In this document: positions 1-8,284 of the stretch, piece by piece
How positions within the stretch are numbered: position 1 is the first letter of the stretch
Layout: each line of letters starts with the position of its first letter
NCBI GenBank assembly: GCA_965226695.1
Contig: OZ245405.1
Span: 2,108,001-2,172,000, forward strand
Direction: 5' to 3'
Origin: CATOSD01 sp965226695
GTDB taxonomy: Bacteria > Chloroflexota > Dehalococcoidia > Lucifugimonadales > CATOSD01
Length of the DNA: 64,000 bases
The notes under the pieces: generated by a model
Databases searched by the model: none
Told to the model about the DNA's origin: nothing
What the model saw: only the letters and a program-made list of their open reading frames with translations
Translations under genes and position numbers: made by a program

Positions 1-399
1 GACCTCGCCATCCCATAGAAGCGACTTGCAGACCTGGATGTACTCCTTCAGGTTGGTCAGCGGCGCCGTGTGCTCGATTCCGAACGTGGGCTCGATGCTG
101 ACCTTGTGGCTCGGGCCGAGTCCAAGCCGGAAACGGCCCGGCGCAAGCTGCGCCACGACCTGGACCTGTTGAACGGTCGTTATCGGGTGCCTCGGATAGG
201 TTGGCGTGATGCAGGTGCCGAGCAGGATGCTCTCAGTGCGCGCCGCCGCCGCCGCGAACAACGTGATGCCGTCGATTCCGGCGCCTCCGGTGGTGAGCCA
301 CGCGGCCCCGATGCCGCGCCTCTCCAAGTCCTCGATTCGCGCCAGAACGTGGCTGCTGTCGCCGCCCATCGCGGCCACGCCGATACGCTTCTCACCCAT
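1..399 (-). CDS. LLM-class flavin-dependent oxidoreductase, N-terminal part (runs off window)
   Basis: First 133 codons of a luciferase-like (LLM) TIM-barrel oxidoreductase; the C-terminal part lies outside the window. The ATG is preceded by GGAGG at 406-410. Visible family features are an opening beta strand (GEKRIGVAAMGG), a helix followed by GAAWLTTGGAGIDG, the strand ILLGTCITPTYPRHP and the typical AQLAPGRFRLGLGPSHK segment. Family members use reduced FMN or F420 to oxidise or reduce small organics; the substrate cannot be told here. A second, complete LLM gene sits at 24123-25172. Confidence 0.88.
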   Translation of the reverse strand, partial: MGEKRIGVAAMGGDSSHVLARIEDLERRGIGAAWLTTGGAGIDGITLFAAAAARTESILLGTCITPTYPRHPITTVQQVQVVAQLAPGRFRLGLGPSHKVSIEPTFGIEHTAPLTNLKEYIQVCKSLLWDGEV

Positions 400-590
400 T
401 TGTCGCCTCCAATGTGATTTCGCCGCCCGCGCGGACGCCCCGCGCCGGCCCCATTGTACGCCATCGCGTCCGGCGCGTCAGTCGCTGCCCGCCCGTCCCG
501 CCGCGCCGGGGTTGAACAGGCACGGCGGGGGCGTATACCATTGGCGCGCGGAGGGACCCAGAGAGGCCGCCATCCGGCGACGGTGAGAAA

Positions 591-1037
591 TTGCCAATAC
601 TGCGAATCAACACCCATATCGACGCTCCCCCGGAGGAATTGTACCGGCACGTCACGCTCTGGGACAGCGGCGGGCCTACCGACGAGGCGCGTTTCGTATC
701 GCACTACGGCGAAATCGTGGAGCGGGACGGGGGCGCGCTGGTAATCGACGAGGACGTTGCGCGATACCCGGACGACCCGCCCGACATCGTGCGCTGGCGA
801 TGCTTCTTCGAGTTCCCCGCGCGCCGGCAGATGGTCGCTGTGGATTCGGCGTGGGCAGACCGCGAGGACACCTTTTCCGCCGAGAACGGAGGCACGCGCT
901 GGCACGTTCGATGGCGCACCAAGATGGGCGGCTATAGGGGCGTGTTGCAGCTGGTCTTCTTCTGGCTTGTTCAGGGGCGGGGTATGAGCCGCGATGTGTT
1001 CGGTCCAGTCAGGGAGCGGTTCCCACCGCCCGTGTAG
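591..1037 (+). CDS. SRPBCC/polyketide-cyclase-like small protein
   Basis: A 148-residue protein with a TTG start just after GGTGAG. The opening LRINTHIDAPPEELYRHVTLW is the first strand and helix of the START/SRPBCC helix-grip fold (usually xxxxxIdApPeevw..). The middle carries alternating strands (ALVIDEDVARY, IVRWRCFFEFP, TRWHVRWRTKMGG) and the C-terminus a long helix (YRGVLQLVFFWLVQGRGMSRDVFGPVRERF). These proteins bind hydrophobic ligands or act as cyclases/dehydratases. It stands alone between minus-strand genes, so no partner is suggested. Fold assignment is moderate; function is unknown. Confidence 0.65.
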   Translation: MPILRINTHIDAPPEELYRHVTLWDSGGPTDEARFVSHYGEIVERDGGALVIDEDVARYPDDPPDIVRWRCFFEFPARRQMVAVDSAWADREDTFSAENGGTRWHVRWRTKMGGYRGVLQLVFFWLVQGRGMSRDVFGPVRERFPPPV

Positions 1038-1053
1038 GAGACCCATGCATGAT

Positions 1054-1083
1054 CGTCATTCCGGCCCCCGAGCCGGATTCCAG
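1054..1083. repeat. Dispersed 30-bp palindromic repeat, family A copy 1
   Basis: Begins CGTCATTCCGG and ends with TCCAG around a GC-rich inverted core (CCGGC...GCCGG). A copy with the core in the opposite orientation lies at 15789-15818 and a related CGTCACTCCCGC form at 25187-25213. It lies in the 78-bp gap between two convergent genes. Confidence 0.7.
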
Positions 1084-1115
1084 AGCCGGGTTGGGCCGCG
1101 CGGCAGGCCGGCAGC

Positions 1116-3542
1116 CTACTCCCAGTCGAGCACGCGGCGCTCCCGCAGCGCCAGCACATCTTCCCTGGAGTAGCCCAGCTCGCCCAGTATCTCGAACGTA
1201 TGCTGCCCCCTGGTGATGCCAGGGCCCGCCTTGCTCGGCGTGCGGGAGAACGTCAGCACCGGACTGTATCTCCAGAAGCTGCCCAGCCGGTCGCTCTCGA
1301 CCTCCGTTATGAAGCCATTTTCGGCGACGTGGTCGTCGTCATTGAAGAAGTGGTACATGCCACGCTCTTCGACCTCTACGCAACCAAGGTCGGCGGCGGT
1401 CAGGGTCCGCTCCCAGTGCGCGGCCGGCGCGGTGGCGAAGGAGCCAGCCAGCTCGCCCGCCAGCTCAACGTCGTTGGCCCGCCGCGCGTCGGCGGTGGCG
1501 AATCGAGGGTCGTCGGCAAGGTCGGGCCGTCCGACGGCCTCGCACAGAGGCCGCCACTCCCTGGCGAGCGGGCAGGCCAGGTAGACCCAGCCGTGTTCGG
1601 CCTCGTAGAGCCGGTACAAGGCGTTTGGGCCGAATCCGGCGGCGTCGGATACCTCCCGCGGAGGCTTGCCCTCGTAGTCGAAAAAGTCGTCGGCGTTCGC
1701 GTAGGCATTCGCGCCAATCATCGTCGTCTCTATGTACTGGCCTTCACCGTAGCGATCACGCGCGTACAGCCCCATTGCGACGGCGGTCGACGCCACCATC
1801 GAAGTGTTCGGGTCGGGGTTCACGTCCTGGGCGCGGCCCAGTACCCGGGACACTTCCACTATCTCGTCCATGGTCATGGCCGCGTCCGGGTCTGGAAGCG
1901 CGCCCCGCCCGGCCTGCGCCATCGCGCCGCCGGACACCGCGCCGCCAATGGGGTGCATGGCTGGCCGGCGGTGGTACGGTCCGGTGGAACCGTAGCCGCC
2001 CACGTACACGTAGACGATATTCGGGTTCAGCTTCCTCGCCTGCTCCAGCCCGACGCCGAGCCGCTCCGGCGCTCCGGGCCGCATGTTGTGCATGAGCACG
2101 TCGACCCTTTCAACCAGGGAGTAGAGTATCGCCTGGCCCTCCGGCGTCTTCAGGTCAATCGACAGCCCCTCGGTGCCTGCCATGGTCCGGTTGGACGCGA
2201 TGCCATTGTTCATCTGGCGCATCCAGTCGCCCTCCAGCGTCTCGATGCGGATGACTCGTGCCCCCAACTCGGCGAGCAGCGATCCCCCCAGCGGTCCGGC
2301 GATGACCGTTGACAAGTCCAGGACCGTCACGCCCTCGAAAGGATGACGGGGCAGCTTGCCAGTCGAAGCCTCTGCTCGATCGGTCTGCCTTGCCCCGTTC
2401 AGCCGGGCGAGCAGCTCGGCCGTGTGCTGGCCCGCCTTGGGCGCGGGGCCCTGGATTCTGGGCGGCGTGGCGCTCATCGCGCACAGCGGCCCGAGTTGCC
2501 TGGTGGAGCCGACCGCGGGGTCCAAAAGGCGCTGGACGTGGCCGTTGTGAACCATCTGAACGTGGTCCAGGGCGTCTCCGGAAGTCATGAACGGCTCCGC
2601 GGCAACGTCGGTCGTGTCGTTGACGAACACCGACATCCACTCGTCGAGCGTCTTCTGACCAACGCGCTCAAGGATAATCTTGCGCAGGACGTCGCGGTCC
2701 TCCTCCAGGAGCGTAGGCGCGGTCTTGAATCGCGGGTCCTCGTATATGTAGTCGAGCTCCAGGGCGCGAATCTCGGCGTGGAAGAGCCGGAACATCAGGT
2801 TGGCGAGCTGCACCCACTTGCCGTCCTTCGTCCGGGCGGGCAGATACTGGATAGGTCCCGACCTGCGCAGGTTCACCATGGCGTCTTCGGGGAAACTGTC
2901 GGGGTCCTTGATCATCATCTGCCAGATAAGCCACTGGAGCATGTCGTAGTAGGTAACCGCCTGAAGCAGGCTGGTCTCCACTAGCTGGCCCACGCCCGTC
3001 CTGTCGCGCACCATCAGTGCGGCGATGACTCCCCGCACAGTCGCCATCGCGGCCGCGTGGTTGGCGACCTTCACGGCGGCGTGGTGCGGTCCCTGGCGCG
3101 GTGTCTGGCCGGCGAAGTTCATCAGCCGGCCGGTCTTCGCCTGCACGAGGCCCTCATAGCCCCGATAGTTGGCGTAGGGGCCTTTCGGCCCGAATCCAGT
3201 GATGGAGGCGTAGACCAGGTCTGGCCGCTGCTTCTCGAGCGTTTCGTAGCCGAGGCGGAGTCTATTCACGGTGGCGGGGCGGTAGCCGACAACCACGACG
3301 TCCGACTGGCGAGCCAGGCCAAGAGCGTCGCGGTAGCCTTCGGGCGACGTCAGGTCGAGGCACACGCTCTTCTTGCCCCGGTGCCAGAGCACCGAGGCCG
3401 GGAAGGCTCTGAACGAGTCTCCGCCGGGAGGCTCGACCTTAACTACTTCGGCCCCGAAGTCGGAGAGAACCATGGTGGCGACTGAGCCTGCCATGCCCTT
3501 AGTGAAGTCCAGGACGCGGATGCCCTCGAGAACCTGTCGCAA
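1116..3542 (-). CDS. Tandem (fused) CaiB/BaiF family III CoA-transferase
   Basis: An 808-residue protein, twice the usual ~400 residues: two full family III CoA-transferase domains (about 1-385 and 400-808), each opening with the typical LEGIRVLDFTKGMAGS / FEGVTVLDLSTVIAGP strand and the ELGARVIRIE or DFGAEVVKVEPPGGD motif. TTG start with AGGAGGG five bases upstream. The family moves CoA between carboxylic acids through an aspartyl-CoA thioester. At the position of that Asp (x in GPY..(R/P).(Y/M)x..) domain 1 has Glu130 and domain 2 has His530, so catalysis may be altered. Next gene downstream in the same direction is on the far side of a repeat; upstream lie a lyase and an amidohydrolase, suggesting a catabolic cluster. 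Confidence 0.9.
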   Translation of the reverse strand: MRQVLEGIRVLDFTKGMAGSVATMVLSDFGAEVVKVEPPGGDSFRAFPASVLWHRGKKSVCLDLTSPEGYRDALGLARQSDVVVVGYRPATVNRLRLGYETLEKQRPDLVYASITGFGPKGPYANYRGYEGLVQAKTGRLMNFAGQTPRQGPHHAAVKVANHAAAMATVRGVIAALMVRDRTGVGQLVETSLLQAVTYYDMLQWLIWQMMIKDPDSFPEDAMVNLRRSGPIQYLPARTKDGKWVQLANLMFRLFHAEIRALELDYIYEDPRFKTAPTLLEEDRDVLRKIILERVGQKTLDEWMSVFVNDTTDVAAEPFMTSGDALDHVQMVHNGHVQRLLDPAVGSTRQLGPLCAMSATPPRIQGPAPKAGQHTAELLARLNGARQTDRAEASTGKLPRHPFEGVTVLDLSTVIAGPLGGSLLAELGARVIRIETLEGDWMRQMNNGIASNRTMAGTEGLSIDLKTPEGQAILYSLVERVDVLMHNMRPGAPERLGVGLEQARKLNPNIVYVYVGGYGSTGPYHRRPAMHPIGGAVSGGAMAQAGRGALPDPDAAMTMDEIVEVSRVLGRAQDVNPDPNTSMVASTAVAMGLYARDRYGEGQYIETTMIGANAYANADDFFDYEGKPPREVSDAAGFGPNALYRLYEAEHGWVYLACPLAREWRPLCEAVGRPDLADDPRFATADARRANDVELAGELAGSFATAPAAHWERTLTAADLGCVEVEERGMYHFFNDDDHVAENGFITEVESDRLGSFWRYSPVLTFSRTPSKAGPGITRGQHTFEILGELGYSREDVLALRERRVLDWE

Positions 3543-3573
3543 TTCGTCCCTCCTGGGCCGCTCCGGCGGCTAT

Positions 3574-4563
3574 CTACGTTCCGGGGTCGCCTGCCCTCCT
3601 GCCGATTGTGGAGTCGTAGTCGCGTTGGAGATCCTCTGGCAGGTAGGTCTCCTCGAGTTCGCGCACCCGTGCGATCGACAGCAGATCTGCGGGGAGCTGA
3701 CGCTCGGGCGGCTTGGCATCGACCTCTTTGCGCCACTCGTACAGCGACTGCACGCCGCGTTCCTTGAAGTCGAGCAGCGCCTCCCAGCCTGCCTGGCCCA
3801 TAGGTCCGCCCGAAAGCCCCACGTAGAGCGCGATCTTCTGCCCATCGGCCTCCTGCTCTTCAAGCGTCGGGCCGGGGATGTAGTTGCCCTCGTCGTCGCG
3901 GTAGATCACGTCGTGGAGCAGGCAGAACGACGGGAGATCCACCGACGCCATCGCTATCTTGCACTCCTCCCACGACTGGAGCGACTCGAAGAAGATGACG
4001 TCCACGCCGGCCTCCTCGTACGCCTTGCCGCGGGCCAGCACTTCGTCGAAGCCGCCGCCCTCCGCGCCGCGGGCGTCGCTGCGCGCCACGATAACGAAGT
4101 TGGGGTCGAGCTCGTTGCGGGCGTCGATGGCGGCCTTGTACTTGCCGACGGCCTCATCTGTGCTGATGAGCCGGCGGCCCGCCATGCTGCCCGACTTCTT
4201 GGGGAAGTCCTGGTCCTCGAGGTGCACCCCCGCGACGCCCTGGCTGATGTACTCCTTGATGGAGCGATAGACGTTGAGCGCGTTGCCGTAGCCGGTGTCT
4301 ATGTCGGCGAAGACGGGGATGTTGACCGTCCTTGCGATCCTTCCGGCGTTGTCAGCCATCTCCTTCATCGAGATGACGCCCACGTCGGGCCAGCCGATGG
4401 TCCAGCCCGAAGTCATCGAGCCGGACATGTAGAACGCCTCGTAGCCCGCCCGCTCGGTCATCATAGCGTGGTAGGGCGTGGACCCGCCCGGCACGATGGT
4501 CAGGCCGGGACGGTAGAAAATCTCCCTCAGCTTCTTGGTCATCTCCGGGTTGGTGGGCGGCAT
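3574..4563 (-). CDS. Isocitrate lyase/PEP mutase superfamily protein (oxaloacetate or carboxyvinyl-phosphonate type)
   Basis: 329 residues from the ATG that follows AGGAGG; an upstream in-frame extension exists but lacks a ribosome site. Superfamily motifs: FADIDTGYGN (metal-binding Asp87/Asp89), GVHLEDQDFPKKSGSMAGR (Glu116, and Ser124 in the position where isocitrate and methylisocitrate lyases carry the catalytic Cys of KKCGH), IVARSDARG and IFFESLQS. The Ser points away from true isocitrate lyase and towards PEP mutase, oxaloacetate hydrolase or dimethylmalate-lyase-like enzymes that cleave C-C or P-C bonds of 2-oxoacids. Lies 31 bases upstream of the CoA-transferase in the same direction, probably one operon. 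Confidence 0.88.
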   Translation of the reverse strand: MPPTNPEMTKKLREIFYRPGLTIVPGGSTPYHAMMTERAGYEAFYMSGSMTSGWTIGWPDVGVISMKEMADNAGRIARTVNIPVFADIDTGYGNALNVYRSIKEYISQGVAGVHLEDQDFPKKSGSMAGRRLISTDEAVGKYKAAIDARNELDPNFVIVARSDARGAEGGGFDEVLARGKAYEEAGVDVIFFESLQSWEECKIAMASVDLPSFCLLHDVIYRDDEGNYIPGPTLEEQEADGQKIALYVGLSGGPMGQAGWEALLDFKERGVQSLYEWRKEVDAKPPERQLPADLLSIARVRELEETYLPEDLQRDYDSTIGRRAGDPGT

Positions 4564-4631
4564 GTGCTGAACCTCCTGATTCACGGATGCTGTGCCGGCG
4601 GGGTGGCGCGGCGGTTGTTGCCGCGGCCCTG

Positions 4632-5765
4632 CTAGCCGCCGACGTTGTAAAGCCTCGCGCAGTTGTCCCAAAGAATCTTGCGCTTGGACTGCTCGCTTAC
4701 GTTAGGAAGATCGATGAAAGTCTTCATCGCCTCTGGATAAAGCGAGTCCAGATGCGGGTAGTCCGTAGATATTACAATGTTATCGTCGCCGATGTCATCT
4801 ATCACCTGCGACACAAGCGCCTCCCCCGGGTCGACGGCGATGTAGCACTGCCGCAGAAAGTACTCGGACGGCTTCAGGCTGAGCGGTATCTCCTCCGCGT
4901 CCTCGAACAGCTCCCACTGCTCGTCGAGACGCCAAAGCAGCCAGGGCAGCCACGCGCAGTTGCCCTCCAGAAACCCCATTCGCAGGCTTGGAAAGCGCTC
5001 CAGAACGCCGCCCAGTATAACCGAGCCGATGGCCCACATAATGTTGAGTGGGGCGGTGAAGGCGTGGGATAGCACGGTGGGGTTGGGATGGTCCCGAAAC
5101 CAGTTGCCCGGGCTTTCGACCGCGTATCCCCCGGACTGGCTGTGAAAGGTAGCGGGGACGTCCAACTCCTGGAGCGCAGACCATAGGACGTCCACGTCCG
5201 GGTCGTGCAGGTACCGGCCCCTGACCGGATGCGGCAGCAGCGTTACCGCCTTCATCCCCAGTTCGCCGACGGCCCGCCGGGCCTCTCGCGCCGCCAGATC
5301 CGGGTCGTGCAGCGTGACGATGGCCGACGGCAACAGCCGCGTTGGCTCCGCGGTGGCGAAGTCCGCGAGCCAGTCATTGTACGCCCGGCAAATGGCGGTC
5401 GCGTACTCGGCGTCCAGGTCATCGCGGTCCACGTACATGTGGCTGCGGGAGCGGAACAACAGCGCCACGTCCACTCCCTCTTTGTCCATGGCCTCCAACA
5501 GCAGCTCCGCCGTATAGCCCCGCATCCGCTCCTCGACGTAGTGGTCCTGGACGCGCGCGCCCAGTACGGCCTGTGCCCTGAGCATCTTCTGCCGGTTGGC
5601 CTCGAACTCCGGACTTCCGGCGTCGGGCGGCTCGGTCACCAGATCGAAGAATTGCCCCGCGCCGGTGTGTACCCGCATACTGGGGTCGAGATAGCGGTCG
5701 AACATGTCCGGCGGCTCCATCACGTGGATGTCGCTGTCGAGGATTCTGTAACCGTGCTTGGGCAT
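4632..5765 (-). CDS. Amidohydrolase-2 family metal-dependent hydrolase/decarboxylase
   Basis: 377 residues from the ATG behind GAGGTGG; longer upstream reading has no ribosome site. The N-terminus YRILDSDIHVMEPPDMFDRYL carries the D-x-H metal pair of the amidohydrolase-related (ACMSD-like) TIM barrel, and ISTDYPHLDSLYPEA near the C-terminus carries the conserved Asp. Members decarboxylate or hydrolyse aromatic and other carboxylates in the cytoplasm. It heads a same-strand group with the PEP-mutase-like lyase and the CoA-transferase (68 bases apart), which fits degradation of an unknown organic acid. Confidence 0.88.
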   Translation of the reverse strand: MPKHGYRILDSDIHVMEPPDMFDRYLDPSMRVHTGAGQFFDLVTEPPDAGSPEFEANRQKMLRAQAVLGARVQDHYVEERMRGYTAELLLEAMDKEGVDVALLFRSRSHMYVDRDDLDAEYATAICRAYNDWLADFATAEPTRLLPSAIVTLHDPDLAAREARRAVGELGMKAVTLLPHPVRGRYLHDPDVDVLWSALQELDVPATFHSQSGGYAVESPGNWFRDHPNPTVLSHAFTAPLNIMWAIGSVILGGVLERFPSLRMGFLEGNCAWLPWLLWRLDEQWELFEDAEEIPLSLKPSEYFLRQCYIAVDPGEALVSQVIDDIGDDNIVISTDYPHLDSLYPEAMKTFIDLPNVSEQSKRKILWDNCARLYNVGG

Positions 5766-5921
5766 CGACCACCTCGTGAAACTGGCCCCCGGCTTGGCCC
5801 CTGCCGGCGGCCAAGCGCAGTATAGCAGCACAGGCGGACAACAGGCGGACAACGGTAAGCGAGCGCTGTCGGCCCTGTAGTCCGAATCGCAACGGCCGGC
5901 GCGGGCTAGTCCTCCGCAAAG

Positions 5922-5950
5922 TTGACAAGGTTGCGCCTTCTGATTAACCT
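5922..5950 (+). promoter_or_regulatory. Candidate sigma-70 promoter for the phosphorelay cluster
   Basis: TTGACA at 5922-5927, 17-base spacer, TAACCT at 5945-5950. The -35 is perfect and the -10 partial. It ends 35 bases before the TTG of the first kinase and is the only such match in the 220-bp divergent gap. Confidence 0.5.
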
Positions 5951-5985
5951 TCTGGTACAAATACACGGTACGAGTCTGCGGCGAG

Positions 5986-7734
5986 TTGGAAGTGACTGAT
6001 CACGTGACGGCAACACCGAACGTCGAGGCGGAGCTGGCCGCTTTGCGGAAGCGGGTCGGCGAGTTGGAGGCCGTTCTGGCACAAAGACGGCCCTTGTGGG
6101 AGGCAGTCGGAAGCGACGAGGCCCACTACAAGGCGGCTTTCGACAACGTGGCCGACGCGATCGTGATCAACGTCGGGCGCCGGCGGGTTCTGATGAACCG
6201 TGCGTTCCTGACACTGCACGGCCTCACCGATGAGTCCGAGGTGTCGGGAGTGCCGCTAGACCATTTCGTCGTTCCCGAAGACCGCCCGATTATCGGCGAT
6301 TACATGGCCGCCAGGGAGCGGGGCGAACCCGTGCCGGGAGTGTTCCGTTACAGAATCAAACGCTCGGATAGCGAAGTCCGAATGGTAGAAGCCACGGCTG
6401 TGGCCACGGCCTTCCTGGGGCGCCGGGCCACCTTCGCTGTTCTGCGGGACGTGACCGAACGCAGTGAGGCCGAGGAAGAGGCTCGGCGCCGTTCCGAAGA
6501 GGCGGCTGCCCTCTACACCATGGCCCACGCGCTGGCTCAGCCGGGCAGCTACACAGAGCGCGTGACCAGTCTCCTGGAGGCCCTGGTCGATCTGACGCGC
6601 GCCGACCAGGTGGGTCTGAGGGTGCCCGAACAGAGTGGCGAAGGGTTGGTGGTGCTGGCCGTGGTCGGTCCGGCAGTCGGCGCCGACAGGCAGCATCTGC
6701 TCCCGTATGCCCAGAGCGTGACCGGCAAGGCCTTCACGCAGGGTGAACCGGTCATCGTGAACGACTATCGCAACAGCGATATGGCCATCCCAACGCTGCT
6801 GGACAGGGGAATCGGGTCAATGGCCTCTTTGCCTGTCAAGGTTACCGGGCGAATAATCGGGGTGATCAATATCCTCTCTAGTCTTCCCAACCACTTCACC
6901 GCTGACCGCGTCAGGTTTCTCACCACCATCGCCGGGGGCGTTGGAGCGCTGCTGGAAAACGCGCGGCTGCAAGAAGCGCTTGAACTGCGAGCGGTGGAGC
7001 TGGCCCGCTCGAACGCCGACTTGGAGCAATTCGCCTACGTCGCTTCCCACGATCTTCAGGAGCCGCTGCGGTCGGTCGTCGGGTTTACGAGCCTGCTGTC
7101 GCGGCGCTACAGCGGCAAGCTGGATGATGACGCGGACAGGTTCATCGGGAGAGCGGTGGCCGCCGCTTCCAGGATGCAGGTGTTGATAAACGACCTGCTA
7201 TCCTACAGCGGCGTCGGCCGGAATCTGGATGACCTGGAGAATGTGGACGTCCGTGCGCTGCTTGACCGTGAGTTGAACTCGCTCCAGGCGTCCATCGAAG
7301 AGAGCGGGGCGACCATATCCTGTGGCCGGTTGCCCACTATTATGGCGGACTCCACGCTCCTTGGGCACGTGTTTCGCAATCTCATAGGAAATGCCATCAA
7401 GTATCGTGGCGAGGAACCGCCTGAAGTCCACGTCTCGGCGGAGGACCTCGGCGATGAGTGGAAATTCGGCGTGCAAGACAACGGCATAGGCATCGAACCC
7501 CAATTCGCCGACCGCATCTTCACGATATTCCAACGCCTTCACCCACGCGGGAAGTACCCCGGCACTGGCATCGGCCTGTCGATCAGCAAGAAGGCCGTCG
7601 AACGCCTGGGCGGGCGGATATGGGTGGAGTCACAGCTGGGGCAGGGCTCCACTTTCTGCTTCACTCTCCCGGCGCGATTGGGCCGAGGGCCGGCGGTAGG
7701 CACCGAGATGCGCGCGATAGAGGATTCCCTTTGA
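5986..7734 (+). CDS. PAS-GAF sensor histidine kinase
   Basis: 582 residues. Order: short coiled coil (12-35), PAS domain (about 45-158), GAF domain (about 172-325), HisKA with phospho-accepting His355 in QFAYVASHDLQEPLR, and HATPase_c with N-box Asn465/Asn469, DNGIGIEP (498-505) and the G2 loop PGTGIGLSISKK. No membrane segment or signal peptide, so it is cytoplasmic. The HisKA sequence is of the phytochrome/Cph1 type. The start is uncertain: TTG at 5986 was taken, but GTG at 5992 or 6004 is possible. A stand-alone REC protein follows 39 bases later and is the probable partner. Confidence 0.93.
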   Translation: MEVTDHVTATPNVEAELAALRKRVGELEAVLAQRRPLWEAVGSDEAHYKAAFDNVADAIVINVGRRRVLMNRAFLTLHGLTDESEVSGVPLDHFVVPEDRPIIGDYMAARERGEPVPGVFRYRIKRSDSEVRMVEATAVATAFLGRRATFAVLRDVTERSEAEEEARRRSEEAAALYTMAHALAQPGSYTERVTSLLEALVDLTRADQVGLRVPEQSGEGLVVLAVVGPAVGADRQHLLPYAQSVTGKAFTQGEPVIVNDYRNSDMAIPTLLDRGIGSMASLPVKVTGRIIGVINILSSLPNHFTADRVRFLTTIAGGVGALLENARLQEALELRAVELARSNADLEQFAYVASHDLQEPLRSVVGFTSLLSRRYSGKLDDDADRFIGRAVAAASRMQVLINDLLSYSGVGRNLDDLENVDVRALLDRELNSLQASIEESGATISCGRLPTIMADSTLLGHVFRNLIGNAIKYRGEEPPEVHVSAEDLGDEWKFGVQDNGIGIEPQFADRIFTIFQRLHPRGKYPGTGIGLSISKKAVERLGGRIWVESQLGQGSTFCFTLPARLGRGPAVGTEMRAIEDSL

Positions 7735-7773
7735 CCGGTTTCCCAGCCCCCTGTGAAAGGCTTGGAGAAGCGT

Positions 7774-8226
7774 ATGCAAGCGAGAAAGTTGACGCGGCCA
7801 ATCGAGATACTTCACGTCGAGGACTCTCCTGACGACGTTGAGTTGACGCTTGAGGGCCTGAAGGACAGCAGTCTGCCGTACAACCTGACGGCCCTGCCCG
7901 ATGGCGTGGAGGCTCTCGCGTTCCTCCGAAAGCAACGGGAGTACGCCGGCGCCCCCGACCCCGACATTATCCTGCTCGACTTGAACTTGCCGAAGATGGA
8001 CGGACGCCAGGTGCTGAAGGAGATCAAGACCGACGAGGGTCTGAAACACATACCGGTGGTGGTGCTGACCACGTCCCAGGCCGAAGAGGATATCCTGAGG
8101 AGCTACCAGCTCCACGCGAACTGCTACATTACGAAGCCTGTGGAACTGGACCAGTTCTTCGCAGCGATTAACTCAATCGAAGACTTCTGGCTGAGCCAGG
8201 CGCAGCTTCCATGCGGCGGGAACTGA
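7774..8226 (+). CDS. Single-domain response regulator, Rcp1-like
   Basis: 150 residues; ATG chosen because GGAG lies six bases upstream (an earlier in-frame GTG lacks this). One REC domain: acidic pocket HVEDSPDD, phospho-acceptor Asp69 in IILLDLNLPKMDG, TTSQAEED, and Lys121 in CYITKPVELDQF. No output domain, as in cyanobacterial Rcp1, which partners phytochrome-type kinases. Placed between the two kinases of the cluster, it probably carries phosphate from His355 of the upstream kinase. Confidence 0.92.
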   Translation: MQARKLTRPIEILHVEDSPDDVELTLEGLKDSSLPYNLTALPDGVEALAFLRKQREYAGAPDPDIILLDLNLPKMDGRQVLKEIKTDEGLKHIPVVVLTTSQAEEDILRSYQLHANCYITKPVELDQFFAAINSIEDFWLSQAQLPCGGN

Positions 8227-8284
8227 TCTGAACCCCGGCAATCGATGCGAAATTGCGCCTGGTGGCACAGGCGAGGGATGGATC

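Noticed and set aside
180..1046. Long open frame on the minus strand opposite the LLM fragment and the SRPBCC gene
   Set aside because: Low-complexity Arg/Pro/Ala-rich product, no ribosome site, and the opposite-strand genes have recognisable folds.
1200..2312. 370-codon plus-strand frame opposite the CoA-transferase
   Set aside because: Mirror frame of GC-rich coding DNA; the minus strand encodes a complete family III transferase.
3373..4635. 420-codon plus-strand frame opposite the PEP-mutase-like gene
   Set aside because: Antisense open frame caused by codon bias; no recognisable domain.
5828..5855. Tandem CAGGCGGACAA duplication upstream of the amidohydrolase
   Set aside because: Only two short units; no link to a promoter or known element.
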